A DNA stretch of 8,345 nucleotides from positions 1 to 8,345 of the forward strand of contig JAXDBZ010000210.1 of NCBI GenBank assembly GCA_034678345.1, written 5' to 3'. This document shows positions 1 to 6,157 of this stretch, one piece after another. Position 1 is the stretch's first letter. Every line of letters starts with the position of its first letter. This DNA comes from JANXPZ01 sp034678345 (GTDB lineage Bacteria; Eisenbacteria; RBG-16-71-46). The notes below the pieces were generated by a model, which was not told where the DNA came from, searched no databases, and saw only the letters and a program-made list of their open reading frames with translations. The position numbers were made by a program, and so were the translations under genes.

Positions 1-720
1 CGGCGGCGCGGCCGCCGGCGTGGCCGCACGGCCGGCCCGGTGCCCGGCGAGCCGCAGCGCGACCACGCCCACCAGGACGTTCATCAGCACGGCCACCAGG
101 GTCGCGGTGACCATGTCGTGCACCCGCAGGAGGTAGAAGCCGGCGAGCAGGCAGCCCACGACCGCGCCGGCGACGTTGCCGCCGTAGAGAAAGCCGACCC
201 AGCCCATGCCCTGCGGCGTGCTCTCGACCCAGCGTGCCACGCCGGGCAGCGTGGCGCCCATGAGGATGGTCGGCGGCAGCAGGCAGAATCCGGCGATGGA
301 CGCGCGCAGCAGCACGCTCCAGAGCCCGTGCGCCCCGGCGCCCGTGTACAGGCCGCCGATGAGCGGCACCTCGAAGAGGGCGACCAGCGCCAGCAGCCCG
401 ATGCCGAGCTCGAGGAAGGCGTAGACGCGCAGCGGGTGCCAGCGGTCGCGCGCCACGCGGGCCAGCAGCAGGCTGCCGAGGCACATGCCGCCCATGTAGA
501 CCGCCAACAGGATGCCCAGCGAGATGGCGGACGAGCCGACGACCAGCTCGAGGAGCTGGAACCAGACGATCTCGTAGACGAGGGCCGAGCAGCCGCTCAC
601 CGCGAAGAGCAGCACGAGCAGCCCATGGAAGCGCGCTCCTTCCCCCTCGCGCGTGGCCGGTCCCTGGGTCCCGGTCCGCTGCTCTCCGCCCGCCGTCCGC
701 CTCGCTGAGGCCTTGGCCAC
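1..720 (-). CDS. Membrane protein, N-terminal part of a fused MFS/spermidine synthase-type protein (partial, cut by left edge)
   Basis: 240 codons are visible; the C-terminus lies beyond base 1. After a hydrophilic, Gly/Arg-rich leader of about 30 residues come roughly six hydrophobic segments (about 33-53, 58-87, 98-122, 136-160, 175-199, 202-224). The signature is that of the membrane half of 'fused MFS/spermidine synthase' proteins: SGCSALVYEIVWFQLL near residues 42-57, YMGG followed by a charged RVARDRWHPLR loop near 88-98, and PPTILMGATLPG near 149-160. In that family a spermidine synthase-like Rossmann domain usually follows, but here it would be outside the window, so its presence is unproven. 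The substrate and reaction are unknown and true polyamine synthesis should not be assumed. The start is the GTG at 718-720, with GGAG six bases upstream. No in-frame ATG exists upstream; another in-frame GTG at 748-750 sits directly against a strong hairpin and is less likely. Confidence 0.8.
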   Translation of the reverse strand, partial: MAKASARRTAGGEQRTGTQGPATREGEGARFHGLLVLLFAVSGCSALVYEIVWFQLLELVVGSSAISLGILLAVYMGGMCLGSLLLARVARDRWHPLRVYAFLELGIGLLALVALFEVPLIGGLYTGAGAHGLWSVLLRASIAGFCLLPPTILMGATLPGVARWVESTPQGMGWVGFLYGGNVAGAVVGCLLAGFYLLRVHDMVTATLVAVLMNVLVGVVALRLAGHRAGRAATPAAAPP

Positions 721-750
721 GGTCCACTCCGCTGCCGCGCCCGCACGCAC

Positions 751-782
751 GGGAGCGCCCGCCTCGCCGAGGAGGCGCTCCC
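751..782 (-). terminator. Strong GC-rich hairpin between two genes (candidate terminator or leader hairpin)
   Basis: GGGAGCGCC at 751-759 is perfectly complementary to GGCGCTCCC at 774-782. Inside the loop, CCTC at 762-765 pairs with GAGG at 769-772 around a three-base turn. The result is a 9 bp outer stem stacked on a 4 bp inner stem. It lies 118 bases past the stop of the 179-residue lipoprotein gene and 30 bases ahead of the GTG start of the membrane protein gene. There is no T-tract on the minus-strand 3' side, so it is not a classical intrinsic terminator. It may be a terminator of the U-less kind, a 5' leader structure of the downstream gene, or a stabilising mRNA end. Confidence 0.4.
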
Positions 783-899
783 GGGGTGAACCGCCGGCGG
801 GGACACCCGGACCGCCGCCCGCCCGGACGGTTCCAGCGATGGTACTACCCGGGGAGCGCAGGGGCACGCCCGATCTGCGGCCCGCCGCGCCGCGGCAGT

Positions 900-1439
900 T
901 CAGCCTGCGCCGTGTCCCGCCCCCACCGGCACCGACGTCCCCAGCAGGGGGACATCGCCGCCCACCCCCTGGCAACCGGGCCCGGACGTCCTCACCGGAT
1001 CCTGGAGTGCGCAGATCACGATCACATCCACGGCGAGGCCGGCGAGCGTCCCCACCACCTTGCCCGTGTTCCGCGGAACGGTCACCTGCGCGACCCGCTC
1101 CACCGGCACGATCACCTCGCCCCAGTCGCTCATCACCCCCACTCCAGCCCCCTGCGGTGGGACCACCTCGCCCGGCGACGGCGTGGCCGCACTGTCGCGC
1201 CGCCAGCTGAGGAAGCGCCCCTCGACCCGGCTACCGTCCCAGAGGTCCAGGATCACGTGCTGGCCGGTGCCGATCTGCACCAGCTTCCCCGGTCCGCCGG
1301 TGGCACCGCCGGCGTCGGCGATCCCTCCGACCGCGAAGCCGATGGCGGTGCAGCCCTCGAGTTGCACGGCGAAGAAGGCACACAGCGCGACGAGGCCGAC
1401 GAACGGCAGCAGACGACGGACGGGGATCCAGTGCTTCAT
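900..1439 (-). CDS. Putative small lipoprotein with SH3/Sm-like beta core, function unknown
   Basis: 179 residues. The N-terminus has positive charges (K2, R8, R9), a hydrophobic stretch (about 10-25) and LEGC at 27-30, a plausible but non-canonical lipobox because Glu occupies the -2 position. A Gly/Ala-rich stretch (33-51) follows. Next is a small beta-type core: GTGQHVILDLWDGSRVEGRF (57-76) and EVIVPVERVAQVTVPR (108-123), separated by a polar loop. This pattern recalls SH3/Sm-like barrels of uncharacterised envelope lipoproteins. Residues 128-145 form a second hydrophobic segment with a central Asp, followed by a Gly/Pro-rich tail with Cys at 143 and 156. I do not recognise a named family and assign no function. 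The ATG at 1437-1439 is chosen over an in-frame start 72 bases upstream because GGAGG sits six bases before it and the signal peptide then begins at once. A 115-base gap separates it from the preceding gene. Confidence 0.72.
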   Translation of the reverse strand: MKHWIPVRRLLPFVGLVALCAFFAVQLEGCTAIGFAVGGIADAGGATGGPGKLVQIGTGQHVILDLWDGSRVEGRFLSWRRDSAATPSPGEVVPPQGAGVGVMSDWGEVIVPVERVAQVTVPRNTGKVVGTLAGLAVDVIVICALQDPVRTSGPGCQGVGGDVPLLGTSVPVGAGHGAG

Positions 1440-1520
1440 CCAGCACCTCCGCGGGCTCGACGAGGGGTGGGCGACACGCGGAATGGCAACGAACGCCTGC
1501 CGGGCCTTCACTCTCCACGC

Positions 1521-1543
1521 GGGGATCGCGGGCCGCGAGCCCC
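1521..1543 (-). terminator. GC-rich hairpin just past the stop of the peptidase/barrel gene (candidate terminator)
   Basis: GGGG at 1521-1524 pairs with CCCC at 1540-1543, and TCGCG at 1526-1530 pairs with CGCGA at 1534-1538. There is one A/G mismatch between the two stems and a three-base loop. It begins 11 bases past the TAG of the 964-residue protein gene, where a terminator would be expected. No T-tract follows on the minus strand, so it may be a weak terminator, a processing or stability element, or chance in very GC-rich DNA. The remainder of the 1440-1554 gap shows no convincing promoter that I can read by eye. Confidence 0.35.
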
Positions 1544-1554
1544 GGCCCCGCCGC

Positions 1555-4449
1555 CTAGAAGTTGTATCCGAGCATGAACTGGGTGCGGGGACGGCGCGAG
1601 TAGGTGCGGAAGTCCTTCGTCTGCCAGGTGTAGTTCCAGCGCAGCACGGGGAACGGGCCGCCGCCGATGAACCAGCCGAAGCCGGCGCTGCCCAGCTGCC
1701 CGGGGCCGCCGGGACCGAGGTCGTAGCTGAAGTAGTAGCCCGGCACCAGGGTGCCGGGGATGCGGCCCCCGCCCCAGGCCCAGGCGGCGTCGGCGAACAC
1801 GACGCCGTTCACCCGCGGCAGCTCCCAGCGCACGGGGAAGGCGAAGCCGACGCCGCGCAGCAGGGGGAAGCGCAGCTCCTGCTGCGCGAGGACGGTGCGC
1901 AGGCCGGACAGCGTGTGGTAGTCGTAGCCGCGCAGGGCGCTGCGGCCGCCGAGGTAGAAGAGCTGGGCGTCGCGGCCGAGGCTGGCCTGGCCCTGCAGGC
2001 GCGTGGCGAGCAGCAGCTGCGGGAAGGGCGTGGCGTAGCGGCGCAGCTCGGCGAGCAGCGTGCCGTAGTCGCTGGCGCCCGAGCCGAGGTCGCGCGTGTA
2101 GCCGGCCGACAGCGCGAGCCGCGTGCCGGAGCTGGCCCCGAGCCAGCTCCAGGCGGCGTTGTCGTGCACGAACGAGACGAAGTTCGACACGAGGTCGGCG
2201 TCCACGACCTGCCCGTCGCGCAGCAGGTGGTCGAGGGCACGGCGCATCAGGACCGAGCCCTCGAGCCGGTTGAACTTGTCGAACGGGTAGCGGGCCAGCA
2301 GCGTCAGGCCGACGCGCCGCTCGAGCCGGACCGCGTTCAGGTCGGCGTCGTAGACGGTGGCCAGCCGGTACACGCCGACGCCGTAGTTGAGCCGCCGGGC
2401 CTGGTTCAAATAGGTGACGCCCGCCTCGATGCCGTCCCAGAAGTTGCCCGAGAGGTCGGCCGACTCGTTCGAGAGGAAGATGGAGTACTGCTCGTCGCCC
2501 AGCACGTCGCTCAGGGCGATCTGCCCGGCACCGCCCACGCCGAAGACGGGGTCGAGCCCGACCATGTTCTGCACCAGGTCGAAGCCGACGCGCCGCTGGT
2601 AGCGCTGCGGGGATCCGGTGTGGACGGCCGGCGCGCCACCCGCCCGCCCGGCCGCGGCGGCGAGCGGGGCGGGCGTCGGCGGCGCGGGCGGAGCCAGCCC
2701 TGATTCGGGCTCGAGCGGGAGCGTGTCCGGGTCGAAGCGCTTCACGTAACACTGGAACTCGATGCCGCTCTGCCCCGTGAAGACCAGGCCCTGGCCGCCC
2801 GGCAGCCAGTCGGGATCCGACGCCGGCCCGAGCAGGCGGGTCGCGCGCCGGACCCCCGGGCCCGGCGTGGCCGGCCGCACGTAGAGGTCGCTGGTGCCGG
2901 CCCGGGTCGAGCGGAACGCCAGCCGGGAGCCGTCGGGCGAGTAGCGCGGCTGGCGGTCCTCCCCCGCCGCGGGCGCCCCCAGGGGCTCGAGCGCGCCGTC
3001 GGCGAGCGAGAGCCGCCAGAGCGCGTGGCGGCCGCCGCGGTCACCGCGGTCGGAGGCGAAGGCGACCCAGCGGCCGTCGGGCGAGACGCAGGGCTCGACG
3101 TCGTCCCAGTCGTCGCTGGTGAGCCGCTCGAGCACGACGCGCCGGCCCGCCCAGCGCGCCCGGTAGAGGTCGGACCTCCCGCCGTAGTCCTGCGCCGAGA
3201 AGACGACGGCGGTGTCGCCGGGCGCGAGGCTCGGATCGGTGATGGCGACGAGCCGGGGGAAGTCGAGCCGGCGGACGACGCGGCCGCCGGCGACCTCGAC
3301 GATGTGCACCGCGTCGCGCCCGCCGCGCTTGGACGAGACGGCGACGAGCCCGCCGGCGCTCGCGCTCGGGCGGTTCTGGAAGAGGTGAAACGACTCGAAC
3401 TGCGGCGACAGCCCGCCGCGCAGCAGGCGCCGCTCGCGTCGCGCCGCCGAGTCGCCGGGCAGGCTGGCCACCAGGTCGATGCCGTTCTCGCTGGCGGCGA
3501 AGTAGCAGAAACGCAGGGTGGTGTCGGCGGGCGACGGATTGGGCAGCACGCAGGGCCCGAGGTTGTAGCGGCCGCGCGGGGTCAGGCGCGCCGCCGCGGT
3601 CCGCGCCGGCGACGCCCCGGCGATGGCCGGGTAGTAGCGCTGCCGCACCGATTCGAGCCAGAGCCGGTCGGTCCGCTCGACCGGCTCGCCGAAGGTGAGA
3701 CGATAGACGGTGGCGAAGTCGTCGCCGCGCCACCAGTCCTCGAGCAGGTCGAAGATGCGCGCGTCGCCGAAGCGCGCGGCGAGGTGCAGGAGGAACGAGT
3801 GCCCCTCCTTGTACATGAGCAGCGTGCCGGTGATGGGGCCGCTCTCGGTCAGCGGCAGCGCCTCCCCGCTGGTGACGGCGTCGCGCAGCAGACCCTCGGC
3901 GTCGGCGTCCCACTCGGTGCTGCAGTACTCGGCCAGGCCCTCGATGAACCACAGCGGCGGCAGCGTGTACTGCACCCGCTTGTGGTCGCGCCGCACCTGG
4001 GCGAGCTTCTCCAGCATGTACCAGTGGGTCAGCTCGTGGCGCGTCACCCAGGCGAGGCGCGCCCACGAGCCGTTGTGCGGCACGAGCACGCGCCCCTTGA
4101 TGAGCTCCGTCAGCCCGCCCGTCGCCTCGGTGAGCAGGTCGGGCGTGGCGTTCGTCTGCTGGAACAGGTGGTGTGCCGAGTAGAGCAGCAGCGGCACCCG
4201 GGCGCGGGGCGCGAGGCGGAAGCGCGCGTCGTACCCGACGCAGACGCTCTCGGCCAGGGCGGCCATGCGGCGCGCGAGGCTCTCCTCCTCGGCGTAGAAG
4301 TGCAGCCGCACGTGCGGGGTCTCGAGCACGGCCCAGCGCAGCGACTCGTACTGGACCTTGTTCTTGCCGAAGCCCTGCGCCCGGGCGGGCACGGCGGCCA
4401 GGCCGAGGATGAGGAGCGCCGGCAGCAGGACGGGAAGGTGGCGACGCAT
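1555..4449 (-). CDS. Exported metallopeptidase / TolB-like propeller / Omp85-like beta-barrel fusion protein
   Basis: 964 residues. The signal peptide is about residues 1-24, with probable cleavage at ARA/QG. A gluzincin-type (peptidase MA-like) metallopeptidase domain covers about 30-275: HELTH at 138-142 (zinc ligands H138 and H142, catalytic E139) and WFIEGLAEY at 167-175, where E170 is the probable third ligand. A beta-propeller of the TolB/PD40 kind covers about 290-575, with repeats such as VSPDGRWVAFASD (455-467), YSPDGSRLAFRST (503-515) and a divergent DWLPGGQGLVFTG (547-559). A Pro/Ala-rich linker (about 584-610) leads to a C-terminal barrel (about 620-964). The barrel has FYLGGRSALRGYD at 831-843, matching the Omp85 loop-6 RGY/RGF motif, and ends in GYNF with a terminal Phe typical of BAM-inserted proteins. 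No POTRA repeats are evident. It is probably anchored in the outer membrane with peptidase and propeller domains in the periplasm or moved outside; the substrate is unknown. It lies 21 bases after dapB in the same frame. The ATG has only a weak GGGG ribosome site eight bases upstream, so coupling to dapB is likely. Confidence 0.88.
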   Translation of the reverse strand: MRRHLPVLLPALLILGLAAVPARAQGFGKNKVQYESLRWAVLETPHVRLHFYAEEESLARRMAALAESVCVGYDARFRLAPRARVPLLLYSAHHLFQQTNATPDLLTEATGGLTELIKGRVLVPHNGSWARLAWVTRHELTHWYMLEKLAQVRRDHKRVQYTLPPLWFIEGLAEYCSTEWDADAEGLLRDAVTSGEALPLTESGPITGTLLMYKEGHSFLLHLAARFGDARIFDLLEDWWRGDDFATVYRLTFGEPVERTDRLWLESVRQRYYPAIAGASPARTAAARLTPRGRYNLGPCVLPNPSPADTTLRFCYFAASENGIDLVASLPGDSAARRERRLLRGGLSPQFESFHLFQNRPSASAGGLVAVSSKRGGRDAVHIVEVAGGRVVRRLDFPRLVAITDPSLAPGDTAVVFSAQDYGGRSDLYRARWAGRRVVLERLTSDDWDDVEPCVSPDGRWVAFASDRGDRGGRHALWRLSLADGALEPLGAPAAGEDRQPRYSPDGSRLAFRSTRAGTSDLYVRPATPGPGVRRATRLLGPASDPDWLPGGQGLVFTGQSGIEFQCYVKRFDPDTLPLEPESGLAPPAPPTPAPLAAAAGRAGGAPAVHTGSPQRYQRRVGFDLVQNMVGLDPVFGVGGAGQIALSDVLGDEQYSIFLSNESADLSGNFWDGIEAGVTYLNQARRLNYGVGVYRLATVYDADLNAVRLERRVGLTLLARYPFDKFNRLEGSVLMRRALDHLLRDGQVVDADLVSNFVSFVHDNAAWSWLGASSGTRLALSAGYTRDLGSGASDYGTLLAELRRYATPFPQLLLATRLQGQASLGRDAQLFYLGGRSALRGYDYHTLSGLRTVLAQQELRFPLLRGVGFAFPVRWELPRVNGVVFADAAWAWGGGRIPGTLVPGYYFSYDLGPGGPGQLGSAGFGWFIGGGPFPVLRWNYTWQTKDFRTYSRRPRTQFMLGYNF

Positions 4450-4470
4450 GCGGACGACCCCGAAGGACTC

Positions 4471-5229
4471 CTACCGTGACGTCCCGGCCACGTCCTCCAG
4501 AGTGTAGAGCCCCGGGCGCGCCGCCGCCACGAAGCGGGCGGCGGCCAGCGCCCCCTGGGCGAACGCCTGGCGGTCCTGCACGACGTGCCTGAGCTCGATC
4601 CACTCGCCGTCGCCGGCGAGCAGCACGGCGTGGTCCCCGACCCAAGTGCCGCCGCGGATGGCGTGCACGCCGATCTCCCCCGCCGGGCGCGGGCCGGTGC
4701 GGCCCCGGCCGCGCCCGCAGCGGACCTCGCCGCCGCGGGCCGCCAGGTCACCGGCCAGTGCGAGCGCCGTGCCCGAGGGGCTGTCGGCCTTCATGCGGTG
4801 GTGGCGCTCGACGATCTCGGCATCCCAGCCCGGTGGCAGGACGTCGAGGACCGCGCCCAGCGCCCGGCGCAGGACCGACAGTCCCAGGCTGAAATTCGCG
4901 GCACGCAGGACGGCCACGCGCCCGGCGGCGGCGCGCAGCGCCTCCTCCGCCGGGGCGTCGAGCCCGGTCGTGCCGGTCACCAGCGCCGCCCCGCGCCGGG
5001 CGCAGAGCTCCGCCAGCGCCGCGCAGGCCTCCGGGCCGCTGAAGTCCACCGCCACGTCGCCGGCGGCCAGCACGTCGGCGGCGTCCTCGCTCCACCCGGT
5101 GGCCCCGACGGGCCACCGTTCCCGGCGCTCGACCCGCGCCTTGAGGCCCAAGTCGGTCGCGCCCGCCAGCGCCGCTTCGATCGTCCGGCCCATGCGCCCG
5201 GCGGCCCCGACCAGCACGAGCGGGATCAC
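4471..5229 (-). CDS. dapB: 4-hydroxy-tetrahydrodipicolinate reductase
   Basis: 252 residues, normal family size. It reduces 4-hydroxy-tetrahydrodipicolinate to tetrahydrodipicolinate with NAD(P)H in the cytoplasm, the second dedicated step to DAP and lysine. The N-terminal Rossmann motif is GAAGRMGRTI (8-17). E34-R35 end the second strand, as in the E. coli enzyme, which uses both NADH and NADPH. VDFSGPEA (61-68), VTGTTGLD (84-91) and AANFSLG (110-116) are conserved cofactor-domain motifs. The catalytic and substrate segment is ERHHRMKADSPSGTA (141-155), with H143 and K147 in the positions of E. coli H159 and K163. RGGTWVGDH later in the chain corresponds to the conserved RGG-VGDH segment. 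The start is the GTG at 5227-5229, which overlaps the dapA TGA as GTGA; GGGAG lies six bases upstream. An open reading frame continues upstream in the same phase but is only antisense-free run-on over dapA. Identification is secure. Confidence 0.97.
   Translation of the reverse strand: MIPLVLVGAAGRMGRTIEAALAGATDLGLKARVERRERWPVGATGWSEDAADVLAAGDVAVDFSGPEACAALAELCARRGAALVTGTTGLDAPAEEALRAAAGRVAVLRAANFSLGLSVLRRALGAVLDVLPPGWDAEIVERHHRMKADSPSGTALALAGDLAARGGEVRCGRGRGRTGPRPAGEIGVHAIRGGTWVGDHAVLLAGDGEWIELRHVVQDRQAFAQGALAAARFVAAARPGLYTLEDVAGTSR
5226..5229 (-). promoter_or_regulatory. GTGA stop/start overlap coupling dapA to dapB
   Basis: The dapA TGA (5226-5228) and the dapB GTG (5227-5229) share two bases in a four-base GTGA. 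A GGGAG lies six bases before the GTG. This arrangement usually means translational coupling, giving balanced amounts of two consecutive enzymes. Confidence 0.8.
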
Positions 5230-6131
5230 GCGCGGCTCCCGGCGAGCGGCACCCCGACCGCGGCAGCGGCCGCGAGGATGGCCTGCTCGCTCGCCGGCTC
5301 GACGGGCACCAGCGGCAGCCGGAGCCGGTTCTCGATCCTCCCCATCGCCGCCAGCAGGAACTTCACCGGCGCCGGGTTCGACTCGATGAAGAGCGCCCGG
5401 AAGAGCGGCAGGAGCCGGCGGTGCACGGCCTCGGCCTCGGCGAGGCGCCCGGCGCGGGCATGGTCGCAGAGCGCCCGCATCTCGCGCGGGGCGACGTTGC
5501 CGGCCACCGAGACCACGCCCGCCGCCCCCACCGCGATCATGGGCAGCGTCAGCGAATCGTCGCCGCAGAGCAGCGTCAGCCGCGTCCGGGCGCGGATGGC
5601 GCTGGCCTGGTCGAGCGAGCCGGCCGACTCCTTGACCGCGACGACGTTGGGCAGGTCCTGCACCTGGGCCAGCGTCTCGGGCAGGGTGTTCGTGCCGGTG
5701 CGGCCCGGAACGTTGTAGAGGATCACGGGCAGCCTCGTGCTCCGCGCCACGGCGGTGAAGTGGGCGACCTGGCCGCGCGGGGTCGGCTTGTTGTAGTAGG
5801 GGGTCACGACCAGCGCCCCGTCCAGGCCGGCTTCCTCCGCCATCCGCGTGAGCGCGATCGAGTCCGCCGTGCAGTTGGTGCCCGTGCCGGCCACGACCGG
5901 GATGCGGCCGCGCACCTGCTCGCGGACCCGGCGCCAGAGGGCCAGGCGCTCCTCGGCGGTGCAGGTCGCGGCCTCGCCGGTCGAGCCGGAGACCACCAGG
6001 CACTGCACGCCGCCCTCGACGAGGAAGTCCACCAGCCGGGCCGCCGCGTCCAGGTCCAGGGCGCCCGCGCCGGGCTGCGCCGGGACCTCCCGGAAGGGAG
6101 TGACCATCGCCACCGTGAGTCCTTCGAACAT
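5226..6131 (-). CDS. dapA: 4-hydroxy-tetrahydrodipicolinate synthase
   Basis: 301 residues, a full-length class I aldolase TIM barrel. It condenses pyruvate with aspartate 4-semialdehyde, the committed step of DAP/lysine synthesis, in the cytoplasm. The Schiff-base lysine is K167 in AVKESAGS (165-172). Other active-site residues match E. coli DapA with a constant offset of six: Y113 in TPYYNKP, Y139 in LYNVPGRTG and R144. The GxTGE motif reads GSTGEA (49-54), so the residue equivalent to E. coli Thr44 is Ser50, while Thr51 matches Thr45. GSTGE is also seen in the related N-acetylneuraminate lyases, but the conserved Arg (R144), the other motifs and the location beside dapB and dapF argue for DapA. 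The ATG at 6129-6131 is preceded by GGAGG five bases away, a strong site. The gene follows dapF by 26 bases and overlaps the dapB start by four. Confidence 0.96.
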   Translation of the reverse strand: MFEGLTVAMVTPFREVPAQPGAGALDLDAAARLVDFLVEGGVQCLVVSGSTGEAATCTAEERLALWRRVREQVRGRIPVVAGTGTNCTADSIALTRMAEEAGLDGALVVTPYYNKPTPRGQVAHFTAVARSTRLPVILYNVPGRTGTNTLPETLAQVQDLPNVVAVKESAGSLDQASAIRARTRLTLLCGDDSLTLPMIAVGAAGVVSVAGNVAPREMRALCDHARAGRLAEAEAVHRRLLPLFRALFIESNPAPVKFLLAAMGRIENRLRLPLVPVEPASEQAILAAAAAVGVPLAGSRA

Positions 6132-6157
6132 GTGCCCCTCCCGCCTCCCTCGCGCCG

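Noticed and set aside
40..708. Plus-strand open frame at the left end, rich in His, Gln and Ala
   Set aside because: The minus strand here encodes hydrophobic segments with conserved family motifs; the plus-strand translation is a compositional by-product.
875..898. Possible hairpin right after the stop of the small lipoprotein gene (CTGC/GCAG ends)
   Set aside because: Pairing requires a three-base bulge and is short; it is not convincing in sequence of this GC content.
1440..1520. Promoter-like TTGCCA/CATT stretch upstream of the small lipoprotein gene
   Set aside because: No matching -10 element at usual spacing, and the host's promoter consensus is unknown.
1060..2703. Long plus-strand open frame of 547 codons opposite the peptidase/barrel gene
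   Set aside because: Its translation is low-complexity (Ala, Gly, Val, Glu, Arg rich) with no domain motif, and it lies antisense to a gene with clear motifs. In very GC-rich DNA the stop codons are rare in all frames.
3025..4479. Plus-strand open frame of 484 codons
   Set aside because: It mirrors the metallopeptidase and propeller coding region and its translation is compositionally skewed; it is an antisense shadow.
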